Positions 17,617-25,656 of a stretch of 64,000 bases of DNA are shown piece after piece. Both the position numbers and the translations under genes were made by a program. Source of the stretch: Owenweeksia sp. (lineage in GTDB: Bacteria > Bacteroidota > Bacteroidia > Flavobacteriales > Schleiferiaceae); contig NZNV01000010.1 of assembly GCA_002695025.1 (NCBI GenBank), positions 496,001-560,000 of the forward strand. Direction: 5' to 3'. Below the pieces are notes generated by a model. The model searched no databases, was not told the origin of the DNA, and saw only the letters and a list, made by a program, of their open reading frames with translations. Position 1 is the first letter of the stretch. Every line of letters begins with the position of its first letter.

Positions 17617-18552
17617 TTATGTATGATTAGCAGTCAGTATTTTTTGGTTTAAGTCATAGATCACGGCTAATTGCCGGCCGGTATAAATCCCTTCTTCCAG
17701 GCATACTACCTCCAGCAGGAGATCCATTTCTTCACGGGTTTCGGCTTTTAGGTTCCCGTTTTCATCCACTACCAGCCTGCCTGGTATCCGTTCATTTTTG
17801 GTTTCACTTTTTTGGATGCGTACAGAGCTGATCCGAAGTGGCTTGCCTTCCAAAAAGGCAACCGCACCCTTATTCCAGGGGTTGCAGGCCTGAACCAGGG
17901 CCTTGATCTCTAGTGCGCTCATTTCTTCCCAGCGGATCAGCAGGTGCTCCAAACTTACCCGCGGGTAGGTTTGGGCGCCATCTTCATCTTGTGAAGTTGT
18001 TTCTATCTTCCCCTCATTTCGTTGCCACATCTGGATAAGTTTTACCAGGGAAGAAATTCCGGCTATCGCCAGTTTGGAGACGTGCATGCCATGAGTGTCG
18101 TCTGGGTCTATCGGAACAGGATCGACAAAAACTATGGGGCCGGCATCAGGTTTTTCCGAAATAAGGTGCACCGTTACTGCCCCGGAAGTTTCACGGTTCT
18201 TCAATTGCCAGAAATTAGGTTCTGCACCACGATACTGGGGTAAGGGTGCATAGTGGAAGTTGAACCAGGGCGTTTCTTGACTGAGAAGCTCTCCGGGAAT
18301 AAAGTACGGGAAGGTTAAAACCACCACCAGATCTGGCTTTTCACGTTCAAACCATTCTTTAATTTCTTGTCCTGAATTGTGGGGCGAAATACGAGTGGGG
18401 GTAACACCAAATGCATGAGCAAGATGCTCCAGGTGATCGGTTTCGTCCGAAGGGCGATCCGGCAGAACGAGACACAACTGGAGACCATTTTGCAAAAGCA
18501 TTTGCAGGGAAGGAAGCCCCAGGCGGGAATTGCCAAATACGCCAATTTTCAT
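17617..18552 (-). CDS. Formyltransferase-like protein (Fmt/ArnA-type fold)
   Basis: This 311-residue protein has an N-terminal formyltransferase Rossmann domain (1-175) with VFGNSRLGLPSL. It has a catalytic-looking triad: Asn98 and His100 in WFNFHYAPLPQYRGAEPNFW, and Asp136 in KPDAGPIVF. These match the N-H-D triad of methionyl-tRNA and sugar formyltransferases using 10-formyl-THF. A C-terminal Fmt_C-like domain (about 205-300) follows. It is probably not the housekeeping fmt, since the loop and context differ; sugar or protein N-formylation are alternatives. It is divergent from the hydroxylase gene over a 174-bp regulatory gap. Confidence 0.72.
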   Translation of the reverse strand: MKIGVFGNSRLGLPSLQMLLQNGLQLCLVLPDRPSDETDHLEHLAHAFGVTPTRISPHNSGQEIKEWFEREKPDLVVVLTFPYFIPGELLSQETPWFNFHYAPLPQYRGAEPNFWQLKNRETSGAVTVHLISEKPDAGPIVFVDPVPIDPDDTHGMHVSKLAIAGISSLVKLIQMWQRNEGKIETTSQDEDGAQTYPRVSLEHLLIRWEEMSALEIKALVQACNPWNKGAVAFLEGKPLRISSVRIQKSETKNERIPGRLVVDENGNLKAETREEMDLLLEVVCLEEGIYTGRQLAVIYDLNQKILTANHT

Positions 18553-18590
18553 AGGTCCAGGGAGGATGATTTAATGGTTTGGTGGAAGTA

Positions 18591-18664
18591 AATTAAATAT
18601 TTAATTAAGAGTACAAGGTTAAGCGTATGTTTTTTTTAGTGAATAGACACTATTTTTTAGTGAA
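18591..18664. promoter_or_regulatory. Divergent control region with AT palindrome and 21-bp-spaced direct repeats
   Basis: 18591-18606 (AATTAAATATTTAATT) is a perfect 16-bp palindrome. TTTTTTAGTGAA occurs at 18632-18643 and again at 18653-18664, exactly 21 bp apart (two helical turns). Between them lies TAGTG, six bases, CACTA (18637-18652), an inverted repeat. The array sits between the formyltransferase and hydroxylase starts and could bind a dimeric repressor controlling both. Confidence 0.4.
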
Positions 18665-18707
18665 AGTGGTCAAGGTGTGTTGTGGGGTCATCCTAAAAAT
18701 AGGATTT

Positions 18708-18715
18708 TAGCTTTT
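18708..18715 (+). promoter_or_regulatory. Near-consensus -7 box TAGCTTTT
   Basis: This is a 7 of 8 match to TAnnTTTG, ending 11 nt before the ATG at 18727. It implies a very short leader for the hydroxylase mRNA. Confidence 0.3.
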
Positions 18716-18726
18716 CAGCCAAGCGT

Positions 18727-19281
18727 ATGAAAATTAAAAAACTCGTAGTTTCTGCCTTTGATTTAGATCAACTCAAAGGAGAAGTCCAGTCTTTGCCGCA
18801 GCAAGCGTGGATACCCCATTTCAATACTCAGTATTATACAGGTCATTGGAGTGTGGTGCCTTTAAGGTCTGTAGGAGGCCAAAGTGAGCATATTTATCCA
18901 AACCCGGCCTCTGACAAACCTTTTGAGGATACCCGTCATCTAAAAGTGCTACCCGTTACTCAGCAGGTGATTAACAGCATACCGGGCGAGAAAACCTCGG
19001 TTCGCTTTATGAAACTGGGAGCAGAGAGCTCCATCCGGGAACACGAAGATTATAATCTCTCACTGGAGGATGAAGACCTGAGGATACACGTTCCGGTGTT
19101 TACCCATGAGGAGGCAGAGTTCTGGTTGGATGGTGAACGCGTGCCTATGATGGAGGGGGAATGCTGGTATCTTAACTTCAACCTCAGGCATCGTTTGTAC
19201 AATCCTGGTCCCGGAGACCGTATACACCTGGTGATGGATTGCGTGGTAAGTGATGAATTGCGTGAATTCATCCAGGCTTAA
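18727..19281 (+). CDS. Aspartyl/asparaginyl beta-hydroxylase family protein
   Basis: This 184-residue protein is a 2-oxoglutarate/Fe(II)-dependent dioxygenase of the AspH fold. The proximal iron ligand His106 is in SIREHEDYN, the distal His155 is in LNFNLRHRLYNPG, and the 2OG-binding Arg165 is in GDRIHLVMD. IPGEKTSVRFMKLGAESSI fits the family's strand preceding the first His. The family hydroxylates Asp/Asn side chains of proteins or peptides, or free amino acids in natural-product pathways. It is divergently transcribed from the formyltransferase and collar-protein genes with a shared control region, hinting at a modification set. Confidence 0.88.
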   Translation: MKIKKLVVSAFDLDQLKGEVQSLPQQAWIPHFNTQYYTGHWSVVPLRSVGGQSEHIYPNPASDKPFEDTRHLKVLPVTQQVINSIPGEKTSVRFMKLGAESSIREHEDYNLSLEDEDLRIHVPVFTHEEAEFWLDGERVPMMEGECWYLNFNLRHRLYNPGPGDRIHLVMDCVVSDELREFIQA

Positions 19282-19349
19282 CCGGACAACTGCTTTTACC
19301 TGAAATCTTATGGAGCAACAGATCGGTAATCAATCCTACCTCCTAAAAG

Positions 19350-19766
19350 CTAACTAAGCTCTGCTACACATTTCAGTTCAATGGCTATAGGTGTGGGTAA
19401 AGCCGTTATAGCAATGGTAGTGCGGCAGGGTTTGGGGTCTATATGTTCAAAATACTCTTTGTAAATACGGTTGAAGGTGTGAAAATCCCTTTTCATATCC
19501 ACCAAAAAAACCTGGATATCTACCAGCTTATCCCAACTGCTGCTGTTTTCTTCCAGTATGGCCTTTACGTTGGCAAATACGGAATGGACCTGGGCTTCAA
19601 AGTCAAAGCTCTTAAAATTGCCATTGTGATCCAGTTCCAGTCCAGGAACCCCGGAGTCATGGGCATCGCTGCCGGCAATACGCGGTCCCACCCCACTTAA
19701 AAAGAGAAGATTGCCCACTTTACGGGCCAGAGGATACAGTCCAACGGGTTTGGGAGCTTTGCTCAT
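19350..19766 (-). CDS. RidA/YjgF family protein (2-aminomuconate deaminase-like)
   Basis: This 138-residue protein has the Rid-family strands LARKVGNLLFLSGVGPR and VDIQVFLVDMKRDF, and a C-terminal RTTIAITALP with the conserved Arg that binds the substrate carboxylate. The length and the insertion with the internal SGVPGLELD fit the 2-aminomuconate deaminase-like branch better than the 125-residue RidA proper; that subgroup call is tentative. CATCTTTG at 19783-19790 (minus strand) is a near-consensus -7 box. The muconic-semialdehyde-type ALDH that such enzymes partner with is 44 kb away in this window (63745), not adjacent. Confidence 0.85.
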   Translation of the reverse strand: MSKAPKPVGLYPLARKVGNLLFLSGVGPRIAGSDAHDSGVPGLELDHNGNFKSFDFEAQVHSVFANVKAILEENSSSWDKLVDIQVFLVDMKRDFHTFNRIYKEYFEHIDPKPCRTTIAITALPTPIAIELKCVAELS

Positions 19767-19801
19767 TCGAATAGGTTTTTGGCAAAGATGAGAATTAAAG
19801 A

Positions 19802-20860
19802 CTAAATGCCTTTCAAAGCTTCTATCAACACCGGAAAGAGGCTGGTTATGACAGGTGAGGCGATGGTCAATAAAAGCTTAGGGTTGCTCAATTTGAGAAG
19901 GTTATCACTTAGGTCGGTCAAGGGTTTTTCTTCCCAGTTTTTTTGACGTGCAAACTCCAAAGCATCCTCATTAAGCTGCTTCACCTTAAAATAGGTAGGG
20001 AAGTAAATCATAAGTATGAAAAAGGTAAAGATCGCTCCGTATAAAATAAGCACCCTGTCCGGAAATAATAGTTCTTTAGGACCGGTGAGGTTTTCCTGCG
20101 AGGCCTGGTACATGAAAAAAGAAGTAAGTACCGTAATGACGAGTACCAGGCTCAGGATAACCAATAAATGATACGAGAGCCGGTTGATGTTGGTGAGTCT
20201 TGTCCTGACCTTTTGAATAGAGTTTCCCCAATTTTGAATTTGGGTATTGCCGGTAAGGATCATTGTAACAATACAGAGAAGACCCAACAAATAACCAGGG
20301 GCTTGAATGAGTGGCAACAGGAATCTTACTGAACGGAAAACCTCCGGGAAGAAATGCCAAAGGTTAAAAGGAGGGATCAGGTTCCGCTCAGGAAGGATGA
20401 TCCCCATTGAAAGCACTACCACCATAACAATTGATGCCAGTGATAGTCCAATGATAGCTACCACGTTTTTACGGTAATCCTCCCACTTATAGGTTGCACG
20501 TATAAACCCAACTAAATAGTAAAAGGCCCCGCAGCAAAAGCTATTGAATAACGTAAAGAGTAAAACCCAGGTAAGTAAGTTGGGCCTGGTGTTCAAAAAG
20601 AACCACCCCTCACTTTCGCTCAGCTCAATGGTGGTGGCAAGGGCATTGGTAGAGTCCGGATGGGTAAAACAACCTTTCAGGGTAGCCGGAGGTATCATCT
20701 TGAAGGTATAGGTAGTATCCGTATTGCTCCAGTAAAATTCACGCTCATGAAACTCTCTTGGCTGGGGTTGGTAAAAATTCGCGAAAACAAGAAGAGTATA
20801 AATGATACCTGAAAAACAAGCGATCAGAAAACCGTTGAAGGCATTGGGTTTTATTCTCAA
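19802..20860 (-). CDS. Multi-pass membrane protein of unknown function
   Basis: I do not recognise this 352-residue protein. It has an N-terminal hydrophobic helix (residues 8-27), an extracytoplasmic segment (about 30-95) and six or seven further transmembrane segments (about 95-115, 135-160, 185-205, 228-250 and 272-292, with a hydrophobic stretch near the C-terminus). A soluble linker (VKQLNEDALEFARQKNWEEK, about 297-316) precedes the end. There are no catalytic motifs. It is divergent from the DUF6962-like gene at 20946; the gap between them holds no clear promoter box. Confidence 0.6.
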   Translation of the reverse strand: MRIKPNAFNGFLIACFSGIIYTLLVFANFYQPQPREFHEREFYWSNTDTTYTFKMIPPATLKGCFTHPDSTNALATTIELSESEGWFFLNTRPNLLTWVLLFTLFNSFCCGAFYYLVGFIRATYKWEDYRKNVVAIIGLSLASIVMVVVLSMGIILPERNLIPPFNLWHFFPEVFRSVRFLLPLIQAPGYLLGLLCIVTMILTGNTQIQNWGNSIQKVRTRLTNINRLSYHLLVILSLVLVITVLTSFFMYQASQENLTGPKELLFPDRVLILYGAIFTFFILMIYFPTYFKVKQLNEDALEFARQKNWEEKPLTDLSDNLLKLSNPKLLLTIASPVITSLFPVLIEALKGI

Positions 20861-20945
20861 AATTAAAGGTTTGGTAAAGTGAAAGTACGAATATTCCGCT
20901 TTGCGTTATCTTAAACAATCCGTGGCCGAAATCATTTTTTCAGGT

Positions 20946-21647
20946 ATGGATCCGCAACCATCCATTTACCCCTTTGGGCTGCGTATAGATGAGCCCGTTA
21001 CCATGGTCACGGATATATTGGTGGCCCTGGTTTGCTGGTATGCTTTCTTCAGATTAAGACCTTTGGCCGACCGTCCTTTGCATTGGAGGCTACTCCTCTT
21101 CTTTATATTGATGGGAGCGGCTACTTTCCTGGGAGGGGTATTGGGTCACGGCTTTCTTTATGCTTTCGGATTTTACGCCAAGCTGCCGGGCTGGCTCATA
21201 AGCATGCTGGCAGTGAATTTTGTGGAAAGAGCTATGATCCGGTATTCTTCGGATGTGCTCTCCTCCCGTACCACACGGGTACTTACGGTGCTGAATTGGA
21301 TAGAGCTGGCCACTTTTGCGGCTCTTTCCTTTGGTACCCTCAACTTTCTCTATGTAGAGATCCACTCCACCTACGGTTTTTTGGTGGTGGTTTTCAGCCT
21401 GGCCGTCATGAATTACCTGCGGGGCCGAAAAACGCCTTTCATATATTACACCATGCTGGCGGTGGGAATGATCTTTATATGTTCCGTAGTATTTGTAGGG
21501 AAGTTGGCTATTCATCGTTGGTTTTCGCATGCCGACCTGGCGCATATCTTTATGGCCCTGGGTGCGTATTTCTTCTACCGGGCAACACGCTCTTTAATGC
21601 TACAGCAAGATGAAAGTGGAGCAACCCATGAACCTTCCGCTGCATGA
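20946..21647 (+). CDS. DUF6962-like integral membrane protein
   Basis: This 233-residue protein starts at ATG 20946. A TTG at 20901 in the same frame would add 15 residues without improving the topology. The start MDPQPSIYPFGLRIDEPVTM leads into seven predicted helices, with a conserved-looking GHGFLYAFGF and RWFSHADLAHIFMALGAYFF near the end. Conserved His residues in or beside helices recall haem- or metal-binding membrane proteins, but no function is known. It lies 15 bp upstream of the exonuclease gene and is likely co-transcribed with it. Confidence 0.65.
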   Translation: MDPQPSIYPFGLRIDEPVTMVTDILVALVCWYAFFRLRPLADRPLHWRLLLFFILMGAATFLGGVLGHGFLYAFGFYAKLPGWLISMLAVNFVERAMIRYSSDVLSSRTTRVLTVLNWIELATFAALSFGTLNFLYVEIHSTYGFLVVVFSLAVMNYLRGRKTPFIYYTMLAVGMIFICSVVFVGKLAIHRWFSHADLAHIFMALGAYFFYRATRSLMLQQDESGATHEPSAA

Positions 21648-21662
21648 CCGGCTCTTAATGCC

Positions 21663-22670
21663 ATGAACCTGCTTGTTTTTAATGATCGGGGTATTTATTG
21701 CCCGGTGGCGGATGTTTATATTGATCCGTGGAAACCGGTGGACAAAGCATTGATCACCCATGCCCATGCCGATCATGCCCGGCCCGGTCATGCCGCTTAC
21801 CTCTGTCATAAAGATACTGCCCCGGTCATGCGTTACCGCCTGGGTGATGATATACGTGTGCAGACGGTAGAATATGGCGAGCGAATTAAACAAAATGGTG
21901 TTATCTTTTCCTTCTACCCGGCCGGGCATATACCGGGCTCTGCGCAAATACGGGTAGAGTATAAAGGCGAAATATGGGTAGTGAGCGGGGATTACAAGCT
22001 GGGAGAGGATGGTATTTCGGCTCCCTTTGAGCCGGTACGTTGTCATCATTTTATCACAGAATCCACTTTTGGATTACCGGTATATACCTGGGATGATCAA
22101 CAGCAAGTGTTTGAAGAGATCAATGCCTGGTGGCGGCAAAACCAGAATGAAGGTCGGGTTAGTATACTGGCCGGCTATTCATTGGGGAAGGCGCAACGTA
22201 TCCTTAAAGGTCTGAATCCATCAACCGGAAAAATATTTACGCATGGTGCAGTGGAAAACACCAATGAGGTTTTACGGAAACAGGGTATTTCATTGCCAGA
22301 TACAATTTTGGTAACACCGGAGCATAAAAAAGGAGATTTTACCGGGGCCCTGGTAGTCTGTCCGCCTTCGGCCATTGGCACAGCCTGGATGCGAAAATTC
22401 GGAACTGTTAGCACCGGTTTTTGCTCCGGCTGGATGCGTTTACGCGGAGCACGCAGGCGCAGGGCTATGGACCGGGGCTTTATATTATCGGATCATGCAG
22501 ACTGGCCCGGTCTCAATCAAGCTGTGAAGGAAACCGGGGCTGAAAATATCTACGTCACGCATGGATATAAAGACATCTACGCAAGATGGTTACGTGAGTC
22601 CATGAAGCTGAATGGACAGCCGGTTGACACGCTTTACGAAGATCAGGGAGAGTCTGACAGCAGCGACTGA
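21663..22670 (+). CDS. Ligase-associated DNA exonuclease (metallo-beta-lactamase fold)
   Basis: This 335-residue protein carries the metallo-beta-lactamase motif THAHADHAR (about residues 35-43), further metal ligands in AGHIPGSAQIRVEY and SGDYKLGEDG, and the late SDHADWPGL typical of the beta-CASP/Artemis-like group. The family (ligase-associated DNA exonuclease) is normally encoded beside an ATP-dependent DNA ligase and a DEXH helicase and acts in DNA repair. Neither partner is next to it here: the upstream gene is a membrane protein and the downstream one is a convergent antiporter. Its stop codon abuts the antiporter's stop with no spacer. Confidence 0.9.
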   Translation: MNLLVFNDRGIYCPVADVYIDPWKPVDKALITHAHADHARPGHAAYLCHKDTAPVMRYRLGDDIRVQTVEYGERIKQNGVIFSFYPAGHIPGSAQIRVEYKGEIWVVSGDYKLGEDGISAPFEPVRCHHFITESTFGLPVYTWDDQQQVFEEINAWWRQNQNEGRVSILAGYSLGKAQRILKGLNPSTGKIFTHGAVENTNEVLRKQGISLPDTILVTPEHKKGDFTGALVVCPPSAIGTAWMRKFGTVSTGFCSGWMRLRGARRRRAMDRGFILSDHADWPGLNQAVKETGAENIYVTHGYKDIYARWLRESMKLNGQPVDTLYEDQGESDSSD

Positions 22671-24527
22671 TCAGGACTGTGAAAAGTTATCGTCTTCACC
22701 CACGTAGCGGTTGGAGTGCTGCGGATCATTGTACGGCAGGAACACCAGCTTATCGCCTTTCTGGAAAGATGGGGGCTCGCGCAGGATGGTAAAGGGATCT
22801 TCATCATCATCCAGCCGGAAAAGCGGTACTACCCGTCCCTTGTGTTTCTTGATAATATTCTCGTAATCCTCCTCCCCGGAACAATCATCAATAGTGGGTT
22901 TGCTCTGCTGACGGATATACTGGGCTATGGTGAGGTAATCTACCTTGCCTTCAAAGAGAATATATTTACCCAGTTTCAGGTCTTTTAATTCGAGTTCGTT
23001 CTTACTGGCCAAGCGGTATACATTGTCTTCACCGAATTCGCCTTCGAACCACTTACAAGCAAGGGTGTTGATTTCCGTATTAGGGGTGAGCGCCATTAGC
23101 TTGCCAATAGTGGTGAGATCCAGTTCGTCAAAAATGCGGTCGCCCACAATATTGCCTTCAAAAACCTCAAAGCCCTGCCTGCGTGCTTCCTTGATGTTCA
23201 CGGCAGATATATCCACCATCACCACGGGTATGTTGCATTCGCGGATAATGTCGCCAATAAAACGAGCCACCTCATTGGCCCCGGCTATCAGGAACCCCTT
23301 GGGTTCTTCACGTTCCACCTTAAGCGCCTTGGCCAGGGGTTTGGCGGTAGCTCCCTGCAGTACCACGGTTCCTACAATCACGAGGAAGGTAAGGGGCAAT
23401 ATCAGTTCCGCCTGCTCAGACATGCTACCCTCGGACTCGTTCATCAGCTGTAGCGAGAATAGTGAGGCCACCGCAGCGGCCACAATCCCCTTGGGGCCCA
23501 CCCACGACATGAAAACCTTCTCGCGCCAGTTGAATTTTTTGTTGATGGTGCTGATGAAAACACCCAATGGACGTATCACCAGGATAACGATCAGGAACAG
23601 GGAGATACTCTCCCAGCCGAGTTTTTGTATGTGCTCCACATCAATACGGCTGGAAAGCAGGATAAAAAGTACTGAGATAAGGATCAGTGAAATATCTTCC
23701 TTAAAAGAAAGGATCTTCTTGAAGTCGTTGACCTTGATATTGGCCAGGATAATCCCCATAAAGGTGGCGGCCATCAAGCCTGCTTCGGGTTGAATAAGCT
23801 CTGAAAAGGTGAATGCGAAGATCACCAGGCCTAAGGTGAAAACGTTGCGGAGAAATTCGGGTACGCGGTTTTTCTGTAACACATAGCGTAAAAAGAAAGC
23901 TGCCACCGCCCCAACAAAAACACCGGATGCTACGGTGAGGAAGAATTCTTTCAGGATGTCCAGGGTAAACTCCTGTCCGTGTCCGCCTCCCGATTGGATG
24001 AATTCATATACCAATACCGCAATCAGAGCACCCAGAGGGTCAATGAGTATACCTTCCCATTTCAATACCGTATTCACCCGCTCGTTGGGGCGAACGTTAC
24101 GTAGGATAGGCATAACCACGGTAGGGCCGGAAACAATGATCAGTGCTCCGAAAAGAAAGGCGAGGCGGTAGTTGAGGTCCAGGAGGTAATGGGCCGCCAG
24201 CCCTCCACCTACCAGAGTTATTATGGGGCCGAAGATCAGGAGATTACGAACGGTTCCTACGCGGTACCGTATTTCAGATAGTTTAAGCGTTAAGCCTCCT
24301 TCAAAGAGTATGACACCTACCGATATGGAGACAAAGGAGAACAGGAAGTCACCGGAAAAAATGTTATCACCGTCCAGTAATTTATCACCATAAGGTGTAA
24401 AATAGGTGGAAAGCGGGCCTACGGCCAAGCCGATAATGATAAGGGGTAGGATGGCCGGGATCTTTATTTTCCACGCCAACCACTGAGCTAATACGCTTAG
24501 TACAAGAATACTGGCTAATTCGATCAT
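22671..24527 (-). CDS. Cation:proton antiporter (CPA1/NhaP-like) with TrkA-N regulatory domain
   Basis: This 618-residue protein has about 12 transmembrane helices (residues 1-400) with the antiporter motifs VGVILFEGGLTL, ALIIVSGPTVVMPILRNVRP and EGILIDPLGALIAVLVYE. A Rossmann-like TrkA-N domain follows (about 408-520: GFLIAGANEVARFIGDII, then VVMVDISAVN), then a short acidic tail. The family exchanges Na+ or K+ for H+ across the inner membrane and is gated through the nucleotide-binding domain. TATCTTTT at 24546-24553 (minus strand) is a near-consensus -7 box. Confidence 0.92.
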   Translation of the reverse strand: MIELASILVLSVLAQWLAWKIKIPAILPLIIIGLAVGPLSTYFTPYGDKLLDGDNIFSGDFLFSFVSISVGVILFEGGLTLKLSEIRYRVGTVRNLLIFGPIITLVGGGLAAHYLLDLNYRLAFLFGALIIVSGPTVVMPILRNVRPNERVNTVLKWEGILIDPLGALIAVLVYEFIQSGGGHGQEFTLDILKEFFLTVASGVFVGAVAAFFLRYVLQKNRVPEFLRNVFTLGLVIFAFTFSELIQPEAGLMAATFMGIILANIKVNDFKKILSFKEDISLILISVLFILLSSRIDVEHIQKLGWESISLFLIVILVIRPLGVFISTINKKFNWREKVFMSWVGPKGIVAAAVASLFSLQLMNESEGSMSEQAELILPLTFLVIVGTVVLQGATAKPLAKALKVEREEPKGFLIAGANEVARFIGDIIRECNIPVVMVDISAVNIKEARRQGFEVFEGNIVGDRIFDELDLTTIGKLMALTPNTEINTLACKWFEGEFGEDNVYRLASKNELELKDLKLGKYILFEGKVDYLTIAQYIRQQSKPTIDDCSGEEDYENIIKKHKGRVVPLFRLDDDEDPFTILREPPSFQKGDKLVFLPYNDPQHSNRYVGEDDNFSQS

Positions 24528-24592
24528 ACAGTTCTATTTCACGGCAAAAGATAAGGCATAGTTGCCAAAGAATAGCCTACATAACTATGAGC

Positions 24593-25006
24593 TTATAGAT
24601 ACTTGTTCACGAAGTGAGCGGAATAGTTGCGGATAGTGTCCCGTACTTCCCGGAATTTAGCCATCACCTCTTCTGGCTTACCCTTAAATGAGGCAGGGTC
24701 TTCAAAGCTGTGATGAAATCGCTGGGCATCAGAAGGAAACCAGGGGCAGTTTTCACGGGCATGGTCGCATACCGTTATCACAAGGTCAAAATCCACATCG
24801 CGGTATTCATCAATATGGTTGGAGGTGTGTTGGCTGATGTCCACATCATCTTCTTTCATTACCGCAATAGCGTTGGAGTTTACCCCGTGTGTTTCAATTC
24901 CGGCACTGTAAACACGGGCTTTTTTACCTGCCAGTTTTTGGAGGTAGCCATGCATCATTTGACTGCGGCAAGAGTTGCCGGTGCAGAGAACCAGTATATT
25001 TTTCAT
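24593..25006 (-). CDS. arsC: Arsenate reductase, thioredoxin-coupled (low-MW phosphatase type)
   Basis: This 137-residue protein has the phosphatase-like P-loop CTGNSCRS with Cys8 and Arg14, plus the redox pair Cys80 and Cys87 in ITVCDHARENCPWFP. These correspond to the Cys10/Cys82/Cys89 relay of Staphylococcus ArsC. It reduces As(V) to As(III) in the cytoplasm. It is the last gene of the arsI-aquaporin-arsC operon and overlaps the aquaporin gene by 4 bp. Confidence 0.94.
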   Translation of the reverse strand: MKNILVLCTGNSCRSQMMHGYLQKLAGKKARVYSAGIETHGVNSNAIAVMKEDDVDISQHTSNHIDEYRDVDFDLVITVCDHARENCPWFPSDAQRFHHSFEDPASFKGKPEEVMAKFREVRDTIRNYSAHFVNKYL

Positions 25007-25656
25007 GTATTTTTAAGGATTTTCCAGGTGAGTATAGCGAGGGCCGCACCCAGGGTAGGGCCGGTCAGGTAAATATAGAAATGCGAGAGATCACCCATCA
25101 TGAGGTCGGGTCCGAAAGAACGGGCAGGATTCATAGAAGCCCCCGTAAGAGGGCCGCCCATAGCGGCTTCCAGGAAAACCACCAGCCCAATGGCCAGCCC
25201 GGCCATAAGCCCTTTTTCCTTGGACCCTGTGCTTACAAAAATGATCACCAGCATCAGGAAGAAGGTGAAAATAGCTTCCAGTATGAGGCCCGGAATTGGG
25301 CCGTTTACAGGCCGGGTTTCCCCAAAAGTGGAAGTGTCTGGCAGTAAAATCACCAGGGTCAAACTGGCGAGGGCTGCACCGGTAAACTGAGCGATAAGGT
25401 AAGCCGGAACTTTTTGCCAGCTAAATCTTCCGCTTAGGGCAAAAGCCAGCGTAACCGAAGGGTTGATATGGGCCCCGGATATTTCTCCCAGCCCATATAT
25501 AACGGCCGCTACAATGGCTCCGAAAACGGTGGCAATGCCAACAACGCCCAGCGCGCCTCCGCTAAGCTCGTTTACCATCACTGCCCCGGCTCCGAAAAAC
25601 ACCAGGGCGAAAGTGCCCAACAGCTCAGCCAGGAAGGTACGGTAGCGGAAAACCAT
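25003..25656 (-). CDS. MIP/aquaporin family channel, probably for arsenite or methylarsenite
   Basis: This 217-residue protein starts at ATG 25656, whose A is shared with the TGA of arsI (TGATG). Its six helices carry two half-helix motifs, SGAHINPSVTLAF (NPS) and GASMNPARSFGP (NPA). Its place in an ars operon, without ArsB or Acr3, suggests a role in As(III) or trivalent organoarsenical passage, as with AqpS; water or glycerol transport cannot be excluded. Confidence 0.9.
   Translation of the reverse strand: MVFRYRTFLAELLGTFALVFFGAGAVMVNELSGGALGVVGIATVFGAIVAAVIYGLGEISGAHINPSVTLAFALSGRFSWQKVPAYLIAQFTGAALASLTLVILLPDTSTFGETRPVNGPIPGLILEAIFTFFLMLVIIFVSTGSKEKGLMAGLAIGLVVFLEAAMGGPLTGASMNPARSFGPDLMMGDLSHFYIYLTGPTLGAALAILTWKILKNT

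Noticed and set aside
17617-18552. Housekeeping methionyl-tRNA formyltransferase
   Set aside because: The N-H-D triad is present, but the context and surrounding loop sequence do not match fmt, and no def/pri genes are nearby; kept as formyltransferase-like only.
22668-22673. TGATCA shared at two abutting stop codons as a regulatory palindrome
   Set aside because: Explained fully by two convergent TGA stops meeting; no further symmetry.
22945-23793. 282-codon plus-strand frame within the antiporter gene
   Set aside because: Ser/Arg-rich mirror of transmembrane codons; the antiporter motifs are on the other strand.
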